From positions 7,568 through 19,403 of the forward strand of contig MHUC01000034.1 of the NCBI GenBank assembly GCA_001823315.1: a DNA stretch of 11,836 nucleotides, written 5' to 3'. Shown here piece after piece: positions 6,205-11,836 of the stretch. The DNA comes from Candidatus Wildermuthbacteria bacterium RIFCSPHIGHO2_12_FULL_40_12 (lineage in GTDB: Bacteria; Patescibacteriota; Minisyncoccia; Minisyncoccales; 2-12-FULL-40-12). The notes under the pieces are model-generated. The model worked only from the letters and a program-made list of their open reading frames with translations. It was not told the origin of the DNA and made no database searches. Each line of letters starts with the position of its first letter. Position 1 is the first letter of the stretch. Position numbers and translations under genes: made by a program.

Positions 6205-7152
6205 TTAAATAGTGACGATAAATAGATCTAAGGCCGCGTCTGGCTGAACTTTCCCTGTCTTAATATCAAGATCTGCCTGAAAAATCTTTCGGTAGATTTT
6301 TTTTAATTCCTCCAGCGTAAAAAAATTCACCTGCCGCATTGTCTTGCTAAAAACAAATGGGTGCATACCCAGCTTACCCGCCATAACATAAGGATTGCCA
6401 TGGTGCGTCCCTTCTTTTTCCAAGGACTTTACCAAAAGCAAATTGCGAAACTGAAAAGTCATCATTGAAAACAAATACAAAGGATTTTCTCCGTCCTCCA
6501 AGTGTTGCCTTATCAGTTTCAAAGCGGTTTTGGTTTTTTTAGCGGCTATGCAATCAATCGTTTTAAAAATATCCGTTTCAATCTTCGGCTTTACCAGCAA
6601 CAAAACAGCATCCATATCTATTCTGGATTTAAAGCTTGATAGTTTCTGGATTTCGTTAGAAAACCGCCAGAGGTCGTTTCCAATAAACTCAATCAACTTT
6701 TCCAGGGCGTTTTCCTCGATCTCACATTTCCGTTTTGTAAGTTCCTTTCTTGCCCAGCTCCTTAACTGTTGGCCAATAAGAAGATTGAATTCCTGCGATT
6801 TTGCCTCTTTATGCAAGAATTTAAAAAAGGCGTTCTTCTCCGCTATTTTCCCCAGCTTATCGTTCTCGTAAAAAACAATCGCGTCCTTTGACTCCAAAAG
6901 CGCTTTTTCGTTTTCCAGTAATTTTTCCTTGAGGTTGGGGCTGGAAAACACATTCTCCAATACCAAAAGTTTTTTCTCTTGGAAGATGGAGCTTTGTTGA
7001 AATTCAGAAAAAACATCCTGAAAATCGGTTTCCGCAAGGTCAAAACGACGCAAATTAAAGCCGCTCTTTTGGCTTTTTTGATACTTCTCAATTATCTCAT
7101 TCAATTTCCGTCTTGACCGAAAATTGTCTTGTCCGTATAAAAATATGAGCAT
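6205..7152 (-). CDS. holA: DNA polymerase III delta subunit (clamp-loader subunit)
   Basis: Delta opens the beta sliding clamp within the clamp-loader complex at the replication fork. The preferred start is ATG 7152, giving MLIFLYGQDNFRSRRKL, which matches the family's opening strand and F-R-x-R helix. The frame extends upstream to 7197, but those 15 residues look unrelated. Further family marks are the W-x-R-K-E-L region with G-x-x-I-x-x-x-A-x-x-L-I-E-F-I-G-N-D-L-W ending the AAA+ part (about 132-160), IFKTIDCIAAKK (about 195-206), a helical collar with FQFRNLLLVKSLEKEG (about 233-248), and D-L-D-I-K-T-G-K near the C-terminus. The 315-aa length is normal. No strong SD and no clear promoter were found. 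A terminator lies between it and the HD gene upstream, so it probably has its own start or relies on read-through. Confidence 0.93.
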   Translation of the reverse strand: MLIFLYGQDNFRSRRKLNEIIEKYQKSQKSGFNLRRFDLAETDFQDVFSEFQQSSIFQEKKLLVLENVFSSPNLKEKLLENEKALLESKDAIVFYENDKLGKIAEKNAFFKFLHKEAKSQEFNLLIGQQLRSWARKELTKRKCEIEENALEKLIEFIGNDLWRFSNEIQKLSSFKSRIDMDAVLLLVKPKIETDIFKTIDCIAAKKTKTALKLIRQHLEDGENPLYLFSMMTFQFRNLLLVKSLEKEGTHHGNPYVMAGKLGMHPFVFSKTMRQVNFFTLEELKKIYRKIFQADLDIKTGKVQPDAALDLFIVTI

Positions 7153-7210
7153 ACCCCGGAAACAATTAAAGTATTTTCCGTAAGCTAATCCTACCACTTA
7201 AATCCTCTAA

Positions 7211-7240
7211 ATAAAAAGCTCTCCTCTTTTCAAGGAAAGC
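7211..7240 (-). terminator. Intrinsic terminator of the HD hydrolase gene
   Basis: On the minus strand GCTTTCC (7240-7234) pairs with GGAGAGC (7224-7218), 7 bp with one G-U pair around a 9-nt loop, followed at once by TTTTTAT. It begins 1 nt after the HD gene's TGA stop. Confidence 0.85.
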
Positions 7241-7241
7241 G

Positions 7242-7832
7242 TCAGATATGACCATTAGTTATGGCGCGATAGCGATCCATAAAGGCCTCGTAGGCCTGGC
7301 TGGACGACATTGGAACAATATCCATATCGTCATAAAAAGGAGCTGCGACATCATTTGGAAAACGCGACATGTAATCTGGATCAACCACGCTTCTGATTTC
7401 TGTGCCTCTGATAAGAAGATCGGCGTGCTTGATTACGGCAGGATGCGGATGCTTAATCTTAAATTTCTGCGCAATCGCTCTTTCGATCGGCTCCAAAACG
7501 ATCTTGCGCCAATCTGGAGCTATGATATCAAGCGACTTCTTCATCGGACTTATTATGTCGCCGGTCCACGCTTCTTCCGCGTCATGTAGCAAGCCGCAAA
7601 GCGCCAACTTTTCTGGCACTATACAACTCACCAAAACGCAATGTTGAGCGACAGAATAGTGTTCTATTCCGGAGCGTAAATGCCCGAGATAGCGGCATTG
7701 TCGCGAAAGAGATCGCGCGATTAGCAGAATATCAATCTGCGACGAATCGAAATGCAGCCCTCTTAAAACATCTGCGGTTGGGAGAGCGGGGTGATCGATG
7801 AGCAACTGCCCATCTGCTTCTTTCTTGTCCAA
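7242..7832 (-). CDS. HD-domain metal-dependent phosphohydrolase, YfbR/phage type
   Basis: This is a predicted cytoplasmic phosphohydrolase of the family that includes the 5'-deoxynucleotidase YfbR and many phage HD proteins; a nucleotide substrate is likely but not shown. In 196 aa the motifs are IARSLSRQCRYLGH (38-51), HYSVAQH (58-64), the HD doublet in LLHDAEEAWTGDI (81-93, H83 and D84) and KHADLL (135-140, D138), the expected H...HD...D metal ligands. The start is TTG at 7832, supported by AAGGAGG 6 nt upstream and by the absence of a better-placed start. A promoter (7868-7896) and an intrinsic terminator (7211-7240) make it a single-gene unit. The strong SD contrasts with its neighbours, and the close relatives I recall are phage-borne, so acquisition by transfer is plausible (inference). 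Confidence 0.85.
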   Translation of the reverse strand: MDKKEADGQLLIDHPALPTADVLRGLHFDSSQIDILLIARSLSRQCRYLGHLRSGIEHYSVAQHCVLVSCIVPEKLALCGLLHDAEEAWTGDIISPMKKSLDIIAPDWRKIVLEPIERAIAQKFKIKHPHPAVIKHADLLIRGTEIRSVVDPDYMSRFPNDVAAPFYDDMDIVPMSSSQAYEAFMDRYRAITNGHI

Positions 7833-7838
7833 TTCTAT

Positions 7839-7845
7839 CCTCCTT
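7839..7845 (-). promoter_or_regulatory. Strong ribosome binding site selecting a TTG start
   Basis: AAGGAGG on the minus strand lies 6 nt from the TTG at 7832. It is the best SD in the window and decides the HD hydrolase start. Confidence 0.9.
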
Positions 7846-7867
7846 ATTTTTAAAGATATCTATGTAG

Positions 7868-7896
7868 AGAATAGGATATTTACTTTTATCTGTCAA
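7868..7896 (-). promoter_or_regulatory. Promoter of the HD hydrolase
   Basis: TTGACA (7896-7891), a 17-nt spacer and TATTCT (7873-7868, 4 of 6) predict a start near 7861 and a leader of about 29 nt ahead of the TTG codon. An 11-bp dyad AGGTCGGACCT (7919-7929) lies 22 nt upstream of the -35. Confidence 0.7.
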
Positions 7897-7985
7897 AATC
7901 CAAGAGGAAGCCGAGAGGAGGTCGGACCTGTCTACACACAATCATTAAAAATTCATTGAAAATTGGCTATTAAACATTGGGAATT

Positions 7986-8855
7986 TCATCTCTGGCATTT
8001 CGGGCAGAAACAAGTACCCCTACCGCCAATTTTAATTCTTTTTATTGTGGCGCCGCAGCGATAACACTCTTCTTTGTCCCGACGATACGCCTTTCTTGTT
8101 TCGCCAAAATTACCTTTTTCTCCGGATAATTTCCTGAAATCAGAAATACTTGTTCCGCCAAGTTTTATTGCTTTTTGCAAAACTTTCCTGATCGCCTTAT
8201 AAATTGCTCTTAATTGTTGATTGTTGAGCCGACCGGTTTGTAACAGAGGATGGACTTTTGCTTCCCATAAAATCTCGTCCGCATAGATATTGCCAATGCC
8301 GGCGATTACCTTCGGATTCATCAAAACCTGTTTTATTCTGCCTCTTTGCGGCAAAGTTTTCTTAAACTTTTTAAAAGTAAAACTTTTTTCTAATGGCTCT
8401 GGGCCCCAACTCTTAAAAACTATCGATCTGAAAAACTGCCCCTTGTCCCACAGCTCAATTTTGGCGAATTTTCGTAAGTCAGACAAAGCCAACTGTTTCC
8501 CATTGTCTAAATAAAATACTAAATGAATAAATCGATTTGCCGGTTCTTCTAAGGGGCCTTTTTCTTTTGGCATCCATGCTTTATGTTGCATACTCCATAT
8601 TCCATAAAGCAAATGTCCCGTCATTTTCTGATGAATCAGTAGAATTTTACCGCCCGACAACTCAAAGATGATATTTTTCGCCCGCCGCCAAATTCGTTCA
8701 ATCCGTTCCCCTTTAATCGCCCTGCTGAAAACCGAAAAACTGCCCGGTTTTTTGATGGATTTTCTCCAATCGCACCAAACGTCCTCGATCTTGCGACCGA
8801 GGACGGTTTTATTTAAATCTCTGACGATTGTCTCAACTTCAGGCAATTCCGGCAG
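7986..8855 (-). CDS. mutM: Formamidopyrimidine-DNA glycosylase (8-oxoguanine excision)
   Basis: Fpg/MutM is a bifunctional base-excision glycosylase/AP lyase removing oxidised purines. The frame from CTG 8855 reads (M)PELPEVETIV, the canonical N-terminus with catalytic Pro2 and Glu3. The nearest standard start, TTG 8846, gives MPEVETIV and shifts the register by three residues; an in-frame TGA (8868-8870) closes the frame upstream. With the CTG start (289 aa), Lys60 in RRAKNI corresponds to the conserved beta-hairpin lysine, GIGNIYADE (186-194) belongs to the helix-two-turn-helix, and the zinc finger is C264-x2-C267-x16-C284-x2-C287 with the GGRGT loop. The segment around 85-105 (WSMQHKAWMPKEK) is longer than in E. 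coli. No SD is visible for either start. The gene follows the response regulator after 88 nt and may be read from its promoter. Stop is TGA. Confidence 0.95.
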   Translation of the reverse strand: MPELPEVETIVRDLNKTVLGRKIEDVWCDWRKSIKKPGSFSVFSRAIKGERIERIWRRAKNIIFELSGGKILLIHQKMTGHLLYGIWSMQHKAWMPKEKGPLEEPANRFIHLVFYLDNGKQLALSDLRKFAKIELWDKGQFFRSIVFKSWGPEPLEKSFTFKKFKKTLPQRGRIKQVLMNPKVIAGIGNIYADEILWEAKVHPLLQTGRLNNQQLRAIYKAIRKVLQKAIKLGGTSISDFRKLSGEKGNFGETRKAYRRDKEECYRCGATIKRIKIGGRGTCFCPKCQR

Positions 8856-8866
8856 ACCGCGAATAG

Positions 8867-8930
8867 ATCACGAACTTCTTGCTAATATTCACGAATAAAA
8901 CATTAGCGAAAATTCGTGATTCAGATTAGT
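8867..8930. repeat. Interleaved inverted repeats between the response regulator and mutM
   Basis: GCTAAT (8881-8886) pairs with ATTAGC (8902-8907), and TCACGAAT (8889-8896) pairs with ATTCGTGA (8912-8919). The order is A-B-A'-B', so the two stems interlock. ATCACGAA (8867-8874) can also pair with TTCGTGAT (8913-8920), and ATTCGTGATT is echoed by ATTAGTGATT. It lies in the leader of mutM on the minus strand. Confidence 0.55.
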
Positions 8931-8943
8931 GATTATTGGTGGT

Positions 8944-9312
8944 TTAACCGAGGGCTTTCTTTATCTTTTCTATGATTTCTCCCGGAGTAAAATGCGCTTT
9001 AATCAAATAGTCAACTGCCCCCAATTTCAATCCTCTTTCCACGTCGTCTTTTTGTCCGAGATTAGAAAAAATAATCACGGGCACTTGCGCTATCGTCGGA
9101 TCTTCTTTAATGCTGGAAAGCACCTCAAAGCCATCAATCCCCGGCAAAATGAGATCGAGCAAAACCAAATCGGGCTTTTCTTCTTTGGCTTTTTTCGCGC
9201 CGTCTTCTCCGTCAACCGCTTCCGTCACCTGGTAACCTTCTTTGGCGACTTTCTGGGAAATCAACTCTCTCAAGAATTTATCGTCTTCGATAATGAGAAT
9301 TTTTTTGTCCAT
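8944..9312 (-). CDS. Single-domain CheY-like response regulator
   Basis: This is a stand-alone receiver domain of 122 aa, expected to be phosphorylated by a histidine kinase and to act by protein contact because no output domain is present. The acidic pocket is E9-D10-D11, the phosphoacceptor is Asp53 in LLDLILPGIDG, the switch Ser is Ser83 in IIFSNLG and the conserved Lys is Lys105 in YLIKA. The start ATG has no SD but lies downstream of a good promoter. The PAS histidine kinase is the next gene upstream on the same strand, 188 nt away, and is the natural partner, though the receiver has its own promoter and could serve other kinases. Confidence 0.95.
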   Translation of the reverse strand: MDKKILIIEDDKFLRELISQKVAKEGYQVTEAVDGEDGAKKAKEEKPDLVLLDLILPGIDGFEVLSSIKEDPTIAQVPVIIFSNLGQKDDVERGLKLGAVDYLIKAHFTPGEIIEKIKKALG

Positions 9313-9343
9313 ATCGTTGCTTGATTAACCTATTTATTTAATC

Positions 9344-9371
9344 ATTGTATCAATTGCTTTTGACCTGTCAA
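9344..9371 (-). promoter_or_regulatory. Promoter of the response regulator
   Basis: TTGACA (9371-9366), a 16-nt spacer and TACAAT (9349-9344, 5 of 6) predict a start near 9337 and a leader of about 25 nt. It lets the receiver be made independently of the kinase. Confidence 0.75.
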
Positions 9372-9384
9372 ACCCAGATAATAG

Positions 9385-9428
9385 ATTTTGGACATTCTTC
9401 AAATAAATTCGCGGAGTGAGTCCAAAAT
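9385..9428. repeat. 9-bp inverted repeat between kinase and response regulator genes
   Basis: ATTTTGGAC (9385-9393) and GTCCAAAAT (9420-9428) are perfectly inverted around 26 nt. It lies downstream of the kinase and just upstream of the receiver's -35. It could be a kinase transcript end without a T-tract, or an operator. GTCC (9420-9423) could pair instead with GGAC in TCAAAGGACAAA (9440-9451). Confidence 0.4.
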
Positions 9429-9500
9429 TCATTACCAAGTCAAAGGACAAACAGCAACAATGCTACTATTATTATAACTAAAAACCAAAGAAAGTCATCA

Positions 9501-11057
9501 TTATACAAGCGGCAAAGTAAAGTAAAAGGTAGAACCCTTGCCTTCTTCGGACTCAAACCAAATCCTGCCGCCATGAGACACGATGATATTTTTGGCTATA
9601 AATAAGCCCAGCCCCGTTCCTTCGGTGTCTTTCTTCATCACGTTTTCCCCCCTGAAAAACTTGCTGAAAACTCTTTTCTGTTGATCTTTGGGAACGCCCA
9701 TGCCCGTATCCTGGACAGATACCTCTATCTCGTCTTTGGAACGCTTTAAACCGACGGTTATTTTCCCTTTTGCTCGGTTATATCTTACGGCATTGTCAAA
9801 AATATTCTGAAAAGATAGCTGGATTTTTTCGGCATCTATCTTAATTGGCGGCAGTTTCGCCTTTGGAACATTAAACTCAACACTTAAACCCTTTTTGACG
9901 ACTTCGTCTTTATAAACGTCTATGACCGACCTTATTATTTTATCAATGTCGCTCAATGCCAGATTGGACAGATATCTCCCTTCTTCAATCTTGGTAACAT
10001 TCAAAAGATCGTTAATCAATGAAATCATTCTTTCGTTGGAGCCGTATGTTTTTTCCATAAAGCCCCTTTGCTCTTCATTGATTTTGCCAAGATCCTCATC
10101 TAACAGCATTTTCAGCGACCACTTAATTGCCGATAGCGGCGTTCTTAACTGGTGCGCGGCCAACGAAACGAATTCCGTCTTCATTTTTTCTATCATCTTC
10201 TCTCTGGTAATGTCATGCAAAACCACCAGGGTGCCGATATTTTCCTTTTCCCGAATAATTGACGCCCTTGTTACATCTAAGACCAAAGCGTCTTTCAGCT
10301 TCACCTCGGCCCTTGCGACGCCTTTAGATTTTTTTCCTATGATTTCCGATAATAGACCAAAAGCCTGGATTTTTTTTAACCTTGAAAAGGCGCTACCAAC
10401 AACGTCCTGGCTCTTAATGCCCATCAGGGTTTCGGCTTGAGGATTCACCAAGGAAAGATTGCCGTTTTTATCAAAAATCAAAAGCCCATCGGTAAAATTA
10501 GTGATAACGGCGAGCGTCTTGTTTCTTTCGTCCTCGGCTCGCACCCTGGCTTCATCCACATCTTCCAAGATATTCACAAGCGCCCGTTTTGATTCCTCCA
10601 AATCCTTTGTTTTGGCGCTGACTCTTTCTTCAAGTCCTTCTTGAGATTTTTTTAATTCCGAAATATCTGAAATCGCCAAGAAATAACCGATAAAATTATT
10701 TGCGTCGTCTTTCCTCGACAACCCGTAAACGTTGACCGGTATCTTAACATTATTTTTGGCAAGCAAGGTCATCTCTCTTACCGCCCTATTGCTGTCTCGC
10801 AGAGCTTCATCAACAAACGATCCAATGCCCTGCTTCTCTAAAAAAAGTTCCGTTACGTCTCGCCCGCAAATCTCAATCGCGTTGTAGCCGGTTAAATTCT
10901 GGAACGATTGATTAATTCCCAGAACGATATTCAACGGATTGACTGTGCAAATAGGCAATGGCAAAAACTCGGAGAACTCATTAATGTACCCCTCCAAAGC
11001 CTCTAAATCCTCTTTGAGCCGCTGATTTTCCGCTCCTAATAATTCTTCTTGGTCCAT
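9501..11057 (-). CDS. Soluble PAS-PAS sensor histidine kinase
   Basis: This is a 518-aa two-component kinase with no membrane segment, so it should sense a cytoplasmic signal. In order: a short N-terminal coiled coil (1-30), PAS1 (about 31-135, with IGYFLAISDISELKKSQ at its end), a coiled coil (about 135-185), PAS2 (about 186-285, with GTLVVLHDITREKM at its end), the HisKA dimerisation helix with H-box FVSLAAHQLRTPLS (296-309, phospho-His302), and the ATPase domain with N-box NIFDNAVRYN (418-427), G1 DTGMGVP (450-456), F-box FSKFFRG (464-470) and G2 GTGLGL (480-485). All catalytic motifs are intact. No PAS cofactor residue is obvious. It begins 4 nt after the stop of the upstream 216-aa gene, so the pair is an operon and the upstream protein may feed the signal. 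Confidence 0.95.
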   Translation of the reverse strand: MDQEELLGAENQRLKEDLEALEGYINEFSEFLPLPICTVNPLNIVLGINQSFQNLTGYNAIEICGRDVTELFLEKQGIGSFVDEALRDSNRAVREMTLLAKNNVKIPVNVYGLSRKDDANNFIGYFLAISDISELKKSQEGLEERVSAKTKDLEESKRALVNILEDVDEARVRAEDERNKTLAVITNFTDGLLIFDKNGNLSLVNPQAETLMGIKSQDVVGSAFSRLKKIQAFGLLSEIIGKKSKGVARAEVKLKDALVLDVTRASIIREKENIGTLVVLHDITREKMIEKMKTEFVSLAAHQLRTPLSAIKWSLKMLLDEDLGKINEEQRGFMEKTYGSNERMISLINDLLNVTKIEEGRYLSNLALSDIDKIIRSVIDVYKDEVVKKGLSVEFNVPKAKLPPIKIDAEKIQLSFQNIFDNAVRYNRAKGKITVGLKRSKDEIEVSVQDTGMGVPKDQQKRVFSKFFRGENVMKKDTEGTGLGLFIAKNIIVSHGGRIWFESEEGKGSTFYFTLPLV

Positions 11058-11061
11058 GATT

Positions 11062-11712
11062 TTACTGCCATTTTATTTCGTACTCGTGATAAGAACCGTT
11101 GCCATAGGCGCATTTTTTTTCTTCGATTTCAATCTTTGGGCTTTTAATAATAAATTGGGCGATCCTTAAAAAATAACCGGCGTAGTAAATACACATTATA
11201 GGATGAAATTTGTACCCGTTAATGCGAATGACAAAACTTTTTTTCTCTTCGTCAAAACCAAACGCTTCCAGTTCGCCAAAATCAAAATTGGATCTCCAAT
11301 ACTTAGGCATTGCTTCGAACGATTTTCGAGAAGAAAAAAAATGCCGCATCAGCAATTGAACCACCAATGACGATTTGGGAGCGGCGTTACCCATATCAAA
11401 AATGTCTTGATCGGCCCAATTAAATATCTCTCTGGCAACCATAACAATCAAGACGGACAAGGACTCGGGATACCATTTAAGGGCTTTGAATTTTCTGATC
11501 GTCACCGGAAACCCAAGCTCCTCAAGCTTTCTTTCAATATACGCCACGCTCTCTTTGCCCTCTCGAAACTCAATATAATTAATATTGGCCGCCAACATTT
11601 CGCCCCGAGTATTGCCCTGGAATTCCATTATTTTCGACGCTTCTTCTTTTAAAGAGATTGCTGCTTGATTCACCCCCGTTAGAAGTTTGTTGTTATAAAA
11701 TACATTATTCAT
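11062..11712 (-). CDS. Uncharacterised protein, weakly V4R/DUF2378-like, co-transcribed with the kinase
   Basis: I do not recognise this 216-aa protein with certainty. It is soluble and mixed alpha/beta. The layout recalls small-molecule-binding sensory domains of the V4R/HNOB or DUF2378 (TIGR02265) kind: an N-terminal FQGNTRGEML segment, ALKWYPESLSVLIVMVAREI, FDMGNAAPKSS, a long helix with LLMRHFFSS, IRINGYKFHPIMCIYYAGYF and a C-terminal CAYGNGSYHEYEIKW. This resemblance is from memory and needs profile comparison. The 4-nt gap to the kinase implies a shared mRNA and a possible role as its input sensor. The preferred start is ATG 11712; TTG 11721 is an alternative and neither has a proper SD. 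Residues KLLTGVN near the N-terminus are encoded by an arm of the CCCCGTTAGAA palindrome family found in the leader. Confidence 0.6.
   Translation of the reverse strand: MNNVFYNNKLLTGVNQAAISLKEEASKIMEFQGNTRGEMLAANINYIEFREGKESVAYIERKLEELGFPVTIRKFKALKWYPESLSVLIVMVAREIFNWADQDIFDMGNAAPKSSLVVQLLMRHFFSSRKSFEAMPKYWRSNFDFGELEAFGFDEEKKSFVIRINGYKFHPIMCIYYAGYFLRIAQFIIKSPKIEIEEKKCAYGNGSYHEYEIKWQ
11673..11688. repeat. CCCCCGTTAGAAGTTT arm inside the coding sequence
   Basis: Fifteen of these bases (11674-11688) are an exact inverted copy of 11791-11805 in the leader. On the coding strand the arm reads AAACTTCTAACGGGG and encodes Lys-Leu-Leu-Thr-Gly, the third to seventh residues of KLLTGVN region near the start of the 216-aa protein. 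Confidence 0.7.
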
Positions 11713-11740
11713 TTCCAACAAACATTTATCTTATTTTTAG

Positions 11741-11805
11741 CCCCCGTTCAGTAGCTTACACAGAACTTTTTATGAAAAATTCTGTATCTAAAACTTCTAA
11801 CGGGG
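11741..11805. repeat. REP-like CCCCGTT palindrome forming a 65-nt hairpin
   Basis: The outer stem is CCCCGTT (11742-11748) with AACGGGG (11799-11805), the inner stem is ACAGAA (11760-11765) with TTCTGT (11780-11785), and the apical stem is TTTTT (11767-11771) with AAAAA (11775-11779) around loop ATG. The intervening arms (AGTAGCTTA versus a TAAAACTTCT) are also partly complementary. Transcribed on the minus strand it would be a long leader hairpin ending 28 nt before the ATG. I recall CCCCGTTAGAA palindromes as frequent in CPR genomes, often mistranslated as NPVRN. Confidence 0.75.
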
Positions 11806-11836
11806 TTCATGTTTTCTTGTTTTTAAGCTTTGCCTG

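Noticed and set aside
7732..7941. 69-aa ORF overlapping the HD hydrolase start (MCVDRSDLL...)
   Set aside because: It covers the promoter and SD of the HD gene and then runs out of frame through it. There is no SD and no recognisable domain.
9609..9622. CCCCGTT word inside the histidine kinase as another palindrome copy
   Set aside because: It encodes the conserved G2 box region (GTGLGL) in frame, has no inverted partner nearby, and is explained by the protein.
9922..10440. 172-aa plus-strand ORF opposite the histidine kinase
   Set aside because: It is antisense to intact HisKA and PAS coding sequence, Ser/Leu-rich in the way shadow frames are, and has no start signal.
11750..11809. Small leader ORF on the minus strand starting MNPVRSF
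   Set aside because: It is simply the translation of the CCCCGTTAGAA palindrome, with no SD; such NPVR peptides are expected wherever this repeat occurs.

Overview
The window looks like chromosomal DNA of an uncultivated Patescibacteria/CPR bacterium, probably of the Parcubacteria type. The reasons are low G+C, compact genes with few clear Shine-Dalgarno sites, a Mur ligase without its usual N-terminal UDP-sugar-binding domain, a typical CPR-style DNA polymerase III delta start, and intergenic DNA rich in AT heptamer repeats and CCCCGTT palindromes. TGA is a genuine stop here (HD protein and MutM), so the genetic code is the standard one. The taxonomic call is inference from protein style; no search was run.

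Layout. At the left edge a perfect consensus promoter (82-110) fires leftward out of the window. Two minus-strand genes follow: a MurE-like ligase (183-1511) and a class I SAM methyltransferase (1576-2268), with a terminator-shaped hairpin between them that also covers the ligase's Shine-Dalgarno. Divergently, on the plus strand, come uvrB (2384-4438), a secreted seven-bladed beta-propeller protein (4579-5787) and rpsT/S20 (5794-6057). A 150-bp cluster of heptamer-type repeats separates rpsT from the convergent minus-strand gene holA (6205-7152). Leftward-reading genes then run to the right edge: a phage/YfbR-type HD hydrolase (7242-7832, own promoter, strong SD, TTG start, own terminator), mutM/fpg (7986-8855, apparently CTG-initiated), a single-domain response regulator (8944-9312, own promoter), a soluble PAS-PAS histidine kinase (9501-11057), and, 4 nt upstream of the kinase, an uncharacterised protein with a weak V4R/DUF2378-like look (11062-11712).

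Functionally, uvrB and mutM are DNA repair, holA is replication, rpsT is translation and the Mur ligase is cell wall. The right third is a sensory cassette: unknown sensor-like protein, cytoplasmic kinase and CheY-like receiver.

The most unusual signal is that dispersed repeats appear to have entered coding sequence. A stretch of heptamer-periodic DNA lies inside uvrB exactly where the protein carries about 30 extra residues, and 14 of 15 bases there match the intergenic cluster after rpsT. The same cluster supplies the last codons of rpsT. A second family, a CCCCGTTAGAA palindrome, forms a long hairpin in the leader of the rightmost gene, and a further copy of its arm encodes residues near that protein's N-terminus. 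No tRNA, rRNA, CRISPR array or insertion sequence was seen, and no gene-free stretch exceeds 300 bases.
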